A stretch of DNA of 64,000 nt, taken from NCBI RefSeq assembly GCF_040361255.1, contig NZ_APNG01000002.1, forward strand, positions 248,001 to 312,000, written 5' to 3'. The translations under genes were made by a program, and so were the position numbers. The notes below the pieces were generated by a model. It had not been told where the DNA came from, did no database searches, and was given only the letters and a program-made list of their open reading frames with translations. This document shows, one piece after another, positions 1 to 9,049 of this stretch. This DNA comes from Salinisphaera sp040361255. Lineage in GTDB: Bacteria > Pseudomonadota > Gammaproteobacteria > Nevskiales > Salinisphaeraceae. Every line of letters starts with the position of its first letter. Position 1 is the first letter of the stretch.

Positions 1-1200
1 CGCGGCATTCTCGGCAGGCTGGCCGTAGAAATCGAAGGCGCCGTCGTAATCCCAGGGCGTGAAATAGAACTGGTCGATCTGCGAAGGCCGGTAGAGATAG
101 TAGTTCTGGGTATTGGAGTCCGCATTCGCCAGCAGGATGTTGATGCTCAGCCAGGTCTCGAAATTGTCGCGGTTGAAATAACGCGTCAGGACATTGTTGA
201 AGTTATTGCCGCCGTCATTCAGAGCGCGAAGCATTTCCCGAAGTTTGGCCGGATCCTCATCGTCACCCTTGGACTCGAGCACGGTTTCGAAGGCATCCGA
301 GTCGACCGGTTCAAGCAGTTCCGGTGTTGCTTCGAGCGACTGGAACGAAAAATCCTCCGTCTTGAAGATATTCGATTCTTCTTCCTGGCCGTGATAGCGC
401 GCCCACTTGTCGTCCATGTACTCGACATTGGTGAACAGACCGGCATCCTGTGTTACGTCACTGTTATCCGGGTCGGACTCGTCGATTAGAAAAACATGCA
501 CAAACTGGGTTCGCAGACTGGGAAAATTTTCGATGTCCCGAAACAGGTCGAAGGCGAGCTTGTTACGAATACGGCTCAGATCGTAGGGATGCTTGTTGAG
601 CTGTAGCCGCTCCATCTCGAACCAGTCGTTGGCATATTCGTCGTTGTCGTCGTCAACGAACTCGACCTTGTACGACTTCTGCTTGCTTAACCGGCTGGTG
701 GCACCGCGGACTTCGACCTCGTCGGAAAACAGCGTCAAATCGGCACTCGGAATCGTGACAACAGCTCTTAATTCCGGGTCGAACGCATCATCACCATCGG
801 TATCACCCAAGTCATCCGGGTTATCCCCACCGTTTAGATCAGCCAGCGTACAGCCGCTGTAGTCCTCTTCGTCCACGTCGGGCGTGGCCGGATCATCGCC
901 CTGACAAGGCCCGCCGGGATTCGTTGGCGCGAGGATTCGCACATCGATATCCAGGATCTCGCTATCGTCGGGGTTGGCATAAATATTCGGCGTGTCCGGA
1001 CCCGGGTCGACGATATGACCGTTCGCATCCAGGCCACGTACCGATACCGGGTCTGTAGGCTGGTTCGGCGTGCCGCCGCCACCGCCGCCGCCATCGTCGT
1101 CGGAGCCCCCACCGCCGCTGCCACAAGCACTTAGTGCGCCGACGAGCGCAACGGCGATCAACGGCCGCGCGTACGGGCCGCGAAGCAAACATTCAAGCAT
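1..1200 (-). CDS. CotH-kinase-like lipoprotein (3' end outside window)
   Basis: Four hundred codons run uninterrupted to the window edge, so the C-terminus is missing. The N-terminus has a basic and hydrophobic stretch ending in the lipobox LSAC with Cys26, so an outer-membrane or periplasmic lipoprotein is expected. A Gly/Asp-rich linker follows. The downstream part resembles CotH proteins: VEVRGATSR, KSYKVEF, IRNKLAFDLFRD and, near the edge, TPWDYDGAF, matching the family's paired acidic motif. CotH of Bacillus is a spore-coat protein kinase; proteobacterial homologues have mostly unknown substrates. The ATG at 1200 is preceded by AGGGGGAA. The gene is next to waaA and in the same direction, with 78 bp between. 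The family call is from motifs; the function is not known. Confidence 0.75.
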   Translation of the reverse strand, partial: MLECLLRGPYARPLIAVALVGALSACGSGGGGSDDDGGGGGGGTPNQPTDPVSVRGLDANGHIVDPGPDTPNIYANPDDSEILDIDVRILAPTNPGGPCQGDDPATPDVDEEDYSGCTLADLNGGDNPDDLGDTDGDDAFDPELRAVVTIPSADLTLFSDEVEVRGATSRLSKQKSYKVEFVDDDNDEYANDWFEMERLQLNKHPYDLSRIRNKLAFDLFRDIENFPSLRTQFVHVFLIDESDPDNSDVTQDAGLFTNVEYMDDKWARYHGQEEESNIFKTEDFSFQSLEATPELLEPVDSDAFETVLESKGDDEDPAKLREMLRALNDGGNNFNNVLTRYFNRDNFETWLSINILLANADSNTQNYYLYRPSQIDQFYFTPWDYDGAFDFYGQPAENAA

Positions 1201-1278
1201 TTTGTTCCCCCTGGGTATGAACGGACAGCACGCCATCGCTTTCTATAGCACGGCGGATCGTTGCCCGATAGTACTGCA

Positions 1279-2625
1279 TCATGAAAGATTACCGGCAAAC
1301 GACTCGAGCATTTTGACAGTGTGATCGAGCGCGCCGGCACGCTCGCGCACAAGCCGCCGGCCGGCCTCACCGGCCGCGCGTGCCTGCGCTGGGTCGGCCA
1401 ACCACGCCGCTAGCGCCACCGTTAATTGCGCTGGCGTATCGCATACCCGCGCCGCGCCGACGGCGGCCAGTGCGTCCACAATATCGCGCCATTCGCGCAC
1501 ATACGGGCCGACACACAACGGACAGGCCTGGGCCGCGGCTTCGAGCACGTTATGGCCCTCGATACCAGGCACCAGACTACCGCCCACCAGCGCGACATCG
1601 GCTGCGGCATAGAACAACGGCACCTCGCCAAGGGTGTCGGCCAGCACGATCTCGGTATCGGGCGTTACGGGCTGCTGCGAACTTCGCCGGGCGAAACCAT
1701 GCCCGCGGGCGCTTAGCAACTCGGCGACCGCTTCGAAGCGCTGTGGATGTCGCGGCGCGATGACGAGCAATAGCGACGGAAATCGCTCACGCAGGCTCGC
1801 CCAGGCATCGAGCACCCGGGCCTCTTCACCTTCGTGCGTACTGGCCGCCACCCAGATCGGCCGCTGGCCGGCGTGCCATGCGTCGCGCAAGTCCCGGGCA
1901 CCAACGTCATCTGCGCCGGCGGCGACTGTGTCGTATTTTAGATTGCCAATGGCATGGGTGCGATCCGCACGGGCGCCCAGGGCGACGAATCGCTGCGCAT
2001 GCGCATGGCTGGCCGCGCCAATCGCCGCGAGCGAGGCCAGCATGTCGGCGACCGTTGCCCGCCATAACGCAAAGCGATAGCGCGACGCCGAACGCGACGA
2101 AATACTCGCATTGACCAGCGCTACCGGTACGGCGTAACACCGGGCTGCCGCGAGCAGGTTCGGCCAGAGTTCGGTTTCGGCAATCACGGCCAAACCGGGG
2201 CGCGTGGCGCGCATGAAGCGTCGTGTTGCGCCGCGCGTATCGAGCGGTACATAACGACAATAAACCGTATCCGCGAATACGCGCTCGATATGCGCACGCC
2301 CGGTCGGCGTCATGGTCGTGACCAGAATCGCACGCTGCGCATGATCGCGCTGCAAGCGCTGAATCAGCGGCGTGACCAGCACGGCCTCGCCGACAGAGGC
2401 CGCATGCACCCAGATCGCGCCTGTCGGCACGCCACGTACCTGCCCCAACCGTTCGCGCCAATGTTGGCGATAGGCCGGTTCACGGCGCCCGCGCCAAAAG
2501 AAGTAGGCGAGCACCCCGGGCAAGGCGCCCCAGGTGAATAACGTATAGAGTCCGCGCACCAGCCGATCGGCGAGCGCCGCCGCCAGACCGTTCGTGCGCG
2601 AACCGGCGGCGCGCTGTGTGTTCAC
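1279..2625 (-). CDS. waaA: 3-deoxy-D-manno-octulosonic acid (Kdo) transferase
   Basis: WaaA (KdtA) transfers Kdo from CMP-Kdo to lipid IVA at the inner face of the cytoplasmic membrane, the first step of LPS core assembly. The protein is 448 aa, close to the usual 420-450. It has an N-terminal membrane-anchor helix (LYTLFTWGALPGVLAYFFW), the family segment RREPAYRQHWRERLG, the conserved HAASVGE, and the C-terminal GT-B half with GGSLVPGIEGHNVLEAA. The chosen GTG start at 2625 overlaps the hldE stop (GTGA), implying translational coupling. The reading frame also extends upstream inside hldE, but that part is not WaaA-like. Co-transcribed with hldE, so Kdo and heptose supply are linked. Confidence 0.93.
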   Translation of the reverse strand: MNTQRAAGSRTNGLAAALADRLVRGLYTLFTWGALPGVLAYFFWRGRREPAYRQHWRERLGQVRGVPTGAIWVHAASVGEAVLVTPLIQRLQRDHAQRAILVTTMTPTGRAHIERVFADTVYCRYVPLDTRGATRRFMRATRPGLAVIAETELWPNLLAAARCYAVPVALVNASISSRSASRYRFALWRATVADMLASLAAIGAASHAHAQRFVALGARADRTHAIGNLKYDTVAAGADDVGARDLRDAWHAGQRPIWVAASTHEGEEARVLDAWASLRERFPSLLLVIAPRHPQRFEAVAELLSARGHGFARRSSQQPVTPDTEIVLADTLGEVPLFYAAADVALVGGSLVPGIEGHNVLEAAAQACPLCVGPYVREWRDIVDALAAVGAARVCDTPAQLTVALAAWLADPAQARAAGEAGRRLVRERAGALDHTVKMLESFAGNLS

Positions 2626-4064
2626 CGCGGCTTGGCCGTGTCGCCCTGCATGCGTTCGATGATCGATGTCGTGGAATAGCCATCGACGAAATCGAGCACG
2701 CGCACCTCGCCGCCGGCCGCACGTACACACTCGCCCCCGGCGATCTGATCGGGCGTGTAGTCGCCGCCCTTGACCAGCACATCGGGCAGGATCCGGCAGA
2801 TCACCCGTTCCGGCGTATCCTCGGAAAACGCCACCACCCAATCCACCGCAGCCAGACCACGCAACACCTGCATTCGGTGGTCCAGATCGTTGAGCGGGCG
2901 GGTTGGCCCTTTCAAACGGCGTACCGAAGCATCGTCGTTGACGGCCACGATCAACCAGTCGCCGAGCGCTCGGGCGGCTTCGAGATAGGCGATATGCCCG
3001 GGGTGGAGTAGATCGAAACAGCCATTGGTCATGACCACACGTTCGCCGCGGGCACGACGCTGGGCCACGATCGCAGCCAGCTCGTCTTCATCCACGACGC
3101 CGCGGCGCCCCTGGCGCTGGCTGTGGGCGGCCTGCTTGAGTTCACCGGGGGTGACCGTGGCGGTGCCGAGCTTGGCCACCACGATGCCGGCGCCGAGATT
3201 GGCGATCGCAGCCGCGTCCGCCAGCGGCATCTCGGCGCCCAGCCCGGCGCCCAGCAAGGCGATCACGGTATCCCCGGCGCCCGTCACATCGAAGACTTCC
3301 TGGGCCTGGGCGGGCAGATGTAGATGACCGGCTTCGGCGAACAGACTCATGCCCTTTTCACTGCGGGTAACCAACAAGGCATCGATACCCAGACGCGTAC
3401 GCAGGGCATCGGCTTCGCGCTCCAAAGATGCGTCGTCGCCGACCACCCCCACCACCGCTTCGAACTCGTGCAGATTGGGGGTAATCAGGTGCGTGCCGGC
3501 ATAACGCTGCCAATCGCTGCCCTTGGGGTCCACGAGCACCGGAATACCGCGTTCACGCGCCGTTGCGATAATCGACTGTACGTCGGCGAGTGTGCCCTTG
3601 CCATAGTCCGAACAGATCACGACATCGGTGTGTGCAAGCGCGGCTTCATAGCGCGCCACAAGCTGCGCGCGGTCGAAAGCCCCGTCGAGGGCGAACGACT
3701 TTTCGAAATCCAGGCGAATGAGCTGCTGGTTGCGACTCATCACGCGAAGCTTGGCGATCGTCGGATGGCTATCGCTGGTGATCAGATCGGCGACCACGCC
3801 CGCCTGCTCAAGCAGTGCGCGGGTCGCACTGCCCGGCTCGTCCTCGCCGATCACGCCAATCAACCGGGTCTGCGCGCCCACGCGGGCCAGATTAAGCGCG
3901 ACATTGGCCGCCCCGCCCAGACGGCGCTCTTCGTCGGCAATACGCACCACCGGTACAGGCGCTTCCGGCGAAATGCGGCCGGTATCGCCGTACCAGTAGC
4001 GGTCGAGCATGATGTCGCCCACCACGAGGACGCGCGCGTTTTCGAACGAAGGAACCGTGAGCAT
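2622..4064 (-). CDS. hldE: Bifunctional heptose 7-kinase / heptose 1-phosphate adenylyltransferase
   Basis: HldE phosphorylates D-glycero-beta-D-manno-heptose 7-phosphate at C1 and later adenylylates the 1-phosphate to ADP-heptose, the precursor used by LPS heptosyltransferases. At 480 aa it matches the fused enterobacterial enzyme (477 aa). The N-terminal ribokinase-like domain (about 1-320) has the GGAANVALN segment and the PfkB signature DVTGAGDT near residue 262. The C-terminal nucleotidyltransferase domain carries TNGCFDLLHPGH near residue 350. The ATG at 4064 is the first start, and it is divergent from lpxL across about 120 bp that must hold both promoters. The product pairs with hldD at 6915-7889. 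Confidence 0.96.
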   Translation of the reverse strand: MLTVPSFENARVLVVGDIMLDRYWYGDTGRISPEAPVPVVRIADEERRLGGAANVALNLARVGAQTRLIGVIGEDEPGSATRALLEQAGVVADLITSDSHPTIAKLRVMSRNQQLIRLDFEKSFALDGAFDRAQLVARYEAALAHTDVVICSDYGKGTLADVQSIIATARERGIPVLVDPKGSDWQRYAGTHLITPNLHEFEAVVGVVGDDASLEREADALRTRLGIDALLVTRSEKGMSLFAEAGHLHLPAQAQEVFDVTGAGDTVIALLGAGLGAEMPLADAAAIANLGAGIVVAKLGTATVTPGELKQAAHSQRQGRRGVVDEDELAAIVAQRRARGERVVMTNGCFDLLHPGHIAYLEAARALGDWLIVAVNDDASVRRLKGPTRPLNDLDHRMQVLRGLAAVDWVVAFSEDTPERVICRILPDVLVKGGDYTPDQIAGGECVRAAGGEVRVLDFVDGYSTTSIIERMQGDTAKPR

Positions 4065-4188
4065 GCTTTCACCGGACGAACAATTCGCGCATCATACAAA
4101 CCCTTGTGCGCGCTGTGTAGCGCGCGACCCACGACCTGATTCTCGTTCGTGCCTATGATCGCCGACCGACTGCTGCGGGTTGCTTTGC

Positions 4189-5151
4189 ATGGCTAGCCCC
4201 GCCCCGGAGCAAGATCCCCAATCCCCGTCCTTGAGCAGCCCTCGTTACTGGCCGAGCTGGCTGCTGATGGGCCTGGGCTGGCTGCTCGCCCGGCTTCCCT
4301 ATCGCCTGCAAATGGGCTTGGGCAAGCGATGCGGTGACCTCGCCTATCACCTGATCGGCGAACGACGGCGTATCGCCGAGGTCAATCTGCGACTGTGTTT
4401 CCCCGAACTGGATGCCGACGCACGCCAGCAATTGCTGCGCCGTCATTTCCAGTCCGTGGGTATGGGCGCGATCGAAACCGCGCTGTGCTGGTGGGGCCCG
4501 ACCGCCAAGATCGAGGCGCTGGCGCATATCGAAGGCCAGGAAAATCTCGAGGCGGCGTGCGCGCGCGGACGCGGCATTATCCTGCTGTCGGCACATTTCA
4601 CGTCGCTGGAGCTGGGCGTACGCATGGCCAAGCGGCCGCTGCGCGAACTCGGCTATATCACCACGGCGATGTACAAGGCCCCGCACGACCCGGTGGTCGA
4701 TCACGTGATGCGCACGCGTCGCGAGGCGCATATCGGCGGCTCCAGCATTCGTGACGACGACGTCAAGGGTCTACTCAAAGCCCTACGCCGCAAGGATGCG
4801 GTCTGGTATGCCGCCGATCAGAAGCCGCCGAAGCGTCTGGGCACGGTCGTGGACTTCTTCGGCCAGCCGGCGCGTACGCATATCGCGCTCAGCCGGCTGG
4901 CGCGCATGAGCAAGGCTAGCGTCGTGCCGTTTTTCACCCTGCGCTGTGACGATGGCAGCGGCTACCGGCTGATCATCCTGCCGGCCATCGAAGATCAACT
5001 CGGCACGGACGAAGCCGAAGACGCCCGCATTATCAACAACATGATCGAATCGGTCGCACGCCAGGCGCCGGAACAGTATTTCTGGCTCCACCAGCGTTTC
5101 AAGCTGTCGAACTACAACCCCTACAAGGCGCCAGCCAAAACCGATACATAG
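4189..5151 (+). CDS. lpxL: Kdo-dependent lipid A acyltransferase (LpxL/HtrB family)
   Basis: Members of this family transfer a secondary acyl chain from acyl-ACP to Kdo2-lipid IVA on the inner membrane. The protein (320 aa) has an N-terminal hydrophobic anchor (WLLMGLGWLLARLPY), the acyltransferase His-x4-acid motif as HFTSLE, the YRPHDNP-like block here as YKAPHDPVVD, and the terminal EQYFWLHQRFK block. This block is typical of LpxL/LpxM. A TTG lies 9 bp upstream in frame; the ATG at 4189 is preferred. Acyl chain specificity (laurate or other) cannot be read from sequence. Its 3' end overlaps that of the convergent kdkA by 31 bp. Confidence 0.9.
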   Translation: MASPAPEQDPQSPSLSSPRYWPSWLLMGLGWLLARLPYRLQMGLGKRCGDLAYHLIGERRRIAEVNLRLCFPELDADARQQLLRRHFQSVGMGAIETALCWWGPTAKIEALAHIEGQENLEAACARGRGIILLSAHFTSLELGVRMAKRPLRELGYITTAMYKAPHDPVVDHVMRTRREAHIGGSSIRDDDVKGLLKALRRKDAVWYAADQKPPKRLGTVVDFFGQPARTHIALSRLARMSKASVVPFFTLRCDDGSGYRLIILPAIEDQLGTDEAEDARIINNMIESVARQAPEQYFWLHQRFKLSNYNPYKAPAKTDT

Positions 5152-5864
5152 CCGCCGCGCAACGCACGCCAGTCGGCATCGAGAAAGTTGAAGGTCAGTG
5201 ATGAGTCGCTGAATTTGGTCAGCGAGCGATGAAAACGATCGAGGTTGGCCTGGCGCCACGTGCCCGGCGCACGCAGCCGCGCCTTGTCGAAATCGATCAG
5301 ATGAAACGTATCGTGCGTATCGACGAGCACATTGCGCGCATTCAGATCGGCATGCCACAAGCCGGCGCGATGAAAACGCGCGAGCACGGCACCGAGCTGC
5401 TGCCAAGCGGTCGACGCCAGCGCCTGCTCGGCCAGCCGATCGGCCAGTGGCTGGGCGTCGACGATACGACGGGTGATTACATCGCCGCGATACAGGCCCA
5501 GCCACGGCATGACCCGGGCCGCGATCGGCTCGGGGACCGGCAGACCGTGCGTGCGTAGCGTCGCGATGAGGCGCAACTCGCGTACCGGCCGGGCACGCTC
5601 GAGGCCGGTATACACGAAGCGGTCGTGATTGACGCGGGCCAGCGCCCCGCCGCGCCGGTTGTGGCGCAGCACCCATTCATGGCCATCGACGCCCTGCAAA
5701 AAATACGCTGCGCCGCGCCCTTCGGCTTCGCCGAGCAACGCATTGCGCGCACGCCACCATGTCGGATCGAACCACTGGGAATCGACGCCGTCGACGACGG
5801 CGTCGTTCCAGATCATGCATTCGCCATGCGCGCCGCGATCGATCTGCAACGTCATATCCGACAC
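5121..5864 (-). CDS. kdkA: Kdo kinase
   Basis: KdkA phosphorylates O-4 of Kdo in the LPS inner core using ATP, as in Haemophilus and Vibrio, where one phosphorylated Kdo replaces the second Kdo. The 247-aa protein shows the family's small kinase fold: VLRHNRRGGALARV near the N-terminus, catalytic-loop HADLNARNVLVD with Asp around residue 170, and the metal-binding LIDFDKARLR. It lies 16 bp downstream of ilvE and in the same direction. Its presence suggests a mono-Kdo, phospho-Kdo core. The last 31 bp are shared tail-to-tail with lpxL. Confidence 0.93.
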   Translation of the reverse strand: MSDMTLQIDRGAHGECMIWNDAVVDGVDSQWFDPTWWRARNALLGEAEGRGAAYFLQGVDGHEWVLRHNRRGGALARVNHDRFVYTGLERARPVRELRLIATLRTHGLPVPEPIAARVMPWLGLYRGDVITRRIVDAQPLADRLAEQALASTAWQQLGAVLARFHRAGLWHADLNARNVLVDTHDTFHLIDFDKARLRAPGTWRQANLDRFHRSLTKFSDSSLTFNFLDADWRALRGGYVSVLAGAL

Positions 5865-5880
5865 GCGCGCAGCACGCGCC

Positions 5881-6804
5881 TTATACGAACGTCAGCCAGT
5901 CCGAATGATCGTCCCGCTTCCCAGTGACCTGATCGAAGTAGCGCGACTGCATGGCCTCGGTGATCGGGCCACGCTTGCCTTCACCGATGGTGCGGTCGTC
6001 GAGTTCACGCATGGGCGTGACTTCGGCGGCTGTACCGGTCAGAAACGCTTCATCGGCGATATAGACTTCATCGCGGGTGATGGTCTTTTCCCGATAGGGA
6101 ATGCCCATTTCCTCGGCATAGGTGAGAATCGTACGCCGCGTGATGCCATCCAGCGCGCTGGTCAGATCCGGCGTGTAAAGCACGCCATCGCGCACGATGA
6201 ACAGATTCTCGCCACTGCCCTCGGACACGTAGCCATTACAGTCGAGCATCAGCGCTTCGTCGTAACCGGCCTTGTTGGCCTCGGTGACGGCGAGCATGGA
6301 ATTGAAGTACGGCCCGTTCGCCTTCGCTTTGGTCATGGCCGAATTGACATGATGGCGCGAAAACGACGAGGTCTTCACGCGAATGCCCTTGGTCATGTTC
6401 TCTTCGCCGAGATAGCTACCCCAGGTCCACGCCGCAATGGCCACATGTGCACTCAGATCATGCGCGTGCAGCCCCATGGCCTCCGAGCCATAGAAGATGA
6501 CCGGCCGGATATAGGCCGATTCGAGCTTGTTTTCGCGCACGACCGCGACCTGGGCGGCATTGAGCTCGTCTTCGCTGTACGGCATGGGCATGCCGAGAAT
6601 CTTGGCCGAGCGACACAGCCGACGGGTATGGTCGGCCAGCCGGAAAATCGCCGTACCGCGATCGGTGTTGTAGGCGCGTACGCCCTCGAACGCGCCCATG
6701 CCGTAATGCAGGGTATGCGTGAGTACGTGGATCTTGGCATCGCGCCAGTCGACGAGTTCGCCGTCGAACCAGATCAGGCCATCGCGGTCGGCCATGGAAG
6801 TCAT
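5881..6804 (-). CDS. ilvE: Branched-chain amino acid aminotransferase
   Basis: IlvE interconverts branched-chain amino acids with their 2-oxo acids using glutamate and PLP, the last step of Ile, Leu and Val synthesis. The 307-aa protein is the normal family size. It has HTLHYGMGAFEGVRAY at the N-terminus, the active-site lysine region HHVNSAMTKAKANG, GSGENLFIV, and TGTAAEVTP at the C-terminus. The ATG at 6804 is chosen because AGGAG lies 8 bp upstream; an earlier ATG at 6843 would add 13 residues unlike the family. In Pseudomonas ilvE also sits next to the LPS-core cluster and glnE, so the setting is conserved. Confidence 0.96.
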   Translation of the reverse strand: MTSMADRDGLIWFDGELVDWRDAKIHVLTHTLHYGMGAFEGVRAYNTDRGTAIFRLADHTRRLCRSAKILGMPMPYSEDELNAAQVAVVRENKLESAYIRPVIFYGSEAMGLHAHDLSAHVAIAAWTWGSYLGEENMTKGIRVKTSSFSRHHVNSAMTKAKANGPYFNSMLAVTEANKAGYDEALMLDCNGYVSEGSGENLFIVRDGVLYTPDLTSALDGITRRTILTYAEEMGIPYREKTITRDEVYIADEAFLTGTAAEVTPMRELDDRTIGEGKRGPITEAMQSRYFDQVTGKRDDHSDWLTFV

Positions 6805-6914
6805 GCGCTTTTCTCCTGTTACGCGGACAGCGGCGCGCCGCATGAATACGGCGCGGCCGGGTATTTGACCATACCCGCGCCCTTGCAGGCCAGCCTATTC
6901 GGTGTATAGCGCAG

Positions 6915-7889
6915 CTAGCCGGTCGCGTTGAGTGCCCGGTCAGCGTCGCCCCGCTCGGCAAGCCAGTCCAGATAGCGAGCCACGCCCTCGCCGACCGTGG
7001 CAAAGGCCGGGCCATAGCCGGCCGCGCGCAGGGCATCGATATTGGCCTGGGTGAAGCTCTGGTAGCGCCCGACCAGCGACTGCGGAAACGCGATATAGCG
7101 TTTTTCGCCGCGGCCATACCAGTCGATCACCGCATCGGCGACATCGTTGAAGGTCTGGCTGCGCCCGGTACCGCAATTGAAGATGCCGGACACGCCCGAG
7201 TCGAGCAGCCACAAATTGACATCGACACAGTCGCCGACATAGACGAAGTCCCGGCGCTGTTCGCCGTCGCCATAGCCTTCAGCGCCTTCGAACAGCCGGC
7301 AAACGCCCTCGGCTTCGATCTGGCGCGAAAAATGCCAGGCAACGCTCGCCATTTTGCCCTTGTGCTGTTCACGTGGGCCGTAGACATTGAAATAGCGCAG
7401 CCCGGCCACCTGCGAGCGGGTTCTGGCCGATTGCGCACGCACGTACTGATCGAAGGCGAACTTTGAAAACGCGTACATATTGAGCGGACGCTCGGCATCG
7501 CGTTGTTCGACGAAATCCGGTCCCATGCCGTAGACCGACGCCGACGAAGCATAGATGAACGGGACTTCACGGGCCACGCACCAGTCATGCAGACTCTTGG
7601 AATAGCGATAGTTGCGCGCCATGACGTAGCGTCCGTCCCATTCGGTGGTGTCCGAACAGGCGCCCTGATGGAACACCGCGCGAATGTCGCCGAGCTCGTC
7701 GCCGGCTTCCACACGCGCGATCAGATCGTCGTATTCCAGATAATCGCTGAAGTCCAGATCGGCGAGATTCAGGCATTTGTGGCCATCGGACATGTCGTCG
7801 ACGATGAGAATGTCACGCTCGCCGCGGGCATTGAGCCCCGCCACGATATTGCTGCCGATGAAGCCCGCGGCCCCGGTTACGATGATCAC
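6915..7889 (-). CDS. hldD: ADP-L-glycero-D-manno-heptose 6-epimerase
   Basis: HldD epimerises ADP-D,D-heptose at C6 to ADP-L,D-heptose, the donor for inner-core heptosyltransferases. The protein (324 aa) is a short-chain dehydrogenase: the Rossmann motif TGAAGFIGS starts at residue 6, followed by a substrate loop with VDDMSDGHKCLNL. It has the catalytic YAFSKFAFD (Tyr-x3-Lys) and FNVYGPREQHKGKMASV. Its start overlaps the stop of the upstream glycosyltransferase by 4 bp (ATGA), so they are coupled. It completes the ADP-heptose pathway with hldE. Confidence 0.96.
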   Translation of the reverse strand: MIIVTGAAGFIGSNIVAGLNARGERDILIVDDMSDGHKCLNLADLDFSDYLEYDDLIARVEAGDELGDIRAVFHQGACSDTTEWDGRYVMARNYRYSKSLHDWCVAREVPFIYASSASVYGMGPDFVEQRDAERPLNMYAFSKFAFDQYVRAQSARTRSQVAGLRYFNVYGPREQHKGKMASVAWHFSRQIEAEGVCRLFEGAEGYGDGEQRRDFVYVGDCVDVNLWLLDSGVSGIFNCGTGRSQTFNDVADAVIDWYGRGEKRYIAFPQSLVGRYQSFTQANIDALRAAGYGPAFATVGEGVARYLDWLAERGDADRALNATG

Positions 7890-9016
7890 TGGCCCGTATC
7901 TCCGTTGTGTTCGTTGCTTGGATCGATGCCCGCGATATCGTCGGCCACGCCCAGATCCAGGCCCAGGGCGCGATACCAGCGCACATAGCGATCGGCCATC
8001 GCGGCGGCAGTATACGCGAGCGATTTCTGCCCTGCCGCGTTCGCCAGACGCCGCGCCAGCGCCGGGTCGGCGCGCAAACGCTTCAGTGCCTCGGCCAGCG
8101 CAGCGGCGTCACGCGGCGCCACCAATAGCCCGTCTACGCCATCGGCCACGATATCGGGAATGCCGTCGACATCGCTGGCCACGATCGGCAGGCCGGCATG
8201 CATGGCGTCGAGCAGTGCCGACCCCAGGCCTTCGTGGACCGACGGAAAGGCAAAGATATCGAACGCCGCCAGATGATCGCCGACATTATCGACATGGCCG
8301 GTAAAACGAATCGCCGGATTGTCGCCCGCCAGCTCGCGCAACATCGCCTCATCACGCCCGCCGCCTACGAACACGAACCGCCAACTGGCGTCGACGGCAC
8401 TTAGTTCATGGGCCGCCGCGATCAGATCGCGCTGGCCCTTCTGGCTATCGTCGAGCGCGCCGACGTGGCCCACCACGCAATCACCGCCGAACTCGGCGCG
8501 CAACGCCGCGACATCCGGATGCGAGGTATGAAACTCGCCGCAGGCACTGGGAATACGCACGGTGGCAAGCCCCGGAAAGCGCGCCTGCAGAATGCGGTCT
8601 ATCGCCCGCGATAATACGGCCACGCCGAGCGCCTGTCGGTACATGCGCCGGGTCGTCCAACTGTTCGAGGGCGCATTGTCGACCCGCCGGGTAAACACAT
8701 AATCACAGCCCACCAGCGTATGCGCGGCATGCGCGAAATGCGCGCCCTTGCCATCGTGTGCATGGACGAAATCGCCGCGTACCAGACGTGCATTCAGGGC
8801 AAACGGCTTGGCGATCGGCAAGCGTTCGAGGTTGGGCACATCAGCCAGCCGTTCAAACAGCACCTCACCACGACGTACCACCACGCGCTGCGACACACCG
8901 CGGGCGGCCAGCTCGCGAATCAACAATTCGGTCTGGCGTTCGCCGCCGCGAAAACCGCGGGCGAGATTGACATGGGTTAACCGCGGTTGCGTCATATCAG
9001 TAGGGTCACGGGTCAT
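7886..9016 (-). CDS. Glycosyltransferase family 4, LPS core assembly
   Basis: A GT-B retaining glycosyltransferase of 376 aa. The N-terminal half has GGERQTELLIRELAARG, the usual acceptor-side GG segment. The C-terminal donor half has GALDDSQKGQRDLIAA, the EGLGSALLDAMHAGLPIVAS block with the catalytic E-x7-E pair, and a trailing GVDGLLV. It is predicted cytosolic, transferring a sugar from an NDP donor to the growing core or O-chain; the sugar is not readable. Start choice: ATG at 9016, with a TTG two codons earlier and another ATG at 8995, none with a strong ribosome site. It is coupled to hldD by a 4-bp overlap. Confidence 0.85.
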   Translation of the reverse strand: MTRDPTDMTQPRLTHVNLARGFRGGERQTELLIRELAARGVSQRVVVRRGEVLFERLADVPNLERLPIAKPFALNARLVRGDFVHAHDGKGAHFAHAAHTLVGCDYVFTRRVDNAPSNSWTTRRMYRQALGVAVLSRAIDRILQARFPGLATVRIPSACGEFHTSHPDVAALRAEFGGDCVVGHVGALDDSQKGQRDLIAAAHELSAVDASWRFVFVGGGRDEAMLRELAGDNPAIRFTGHVDNVGDHLAAFDIFAFPSVHEGLGSALLDAMHAGLPIVASDVDGIPDIVADGVDGLLVAPRDAAALAEALKRLRADPALARRLANAAGQKSLAYTAAAMADRYVRWYRALGLDLGVADDIAGIDPSNEHNGDTGQ

Positions 9017-9049
9017 GTTCAAGCGCCGGCGAAACGTCGCAACACCGCG

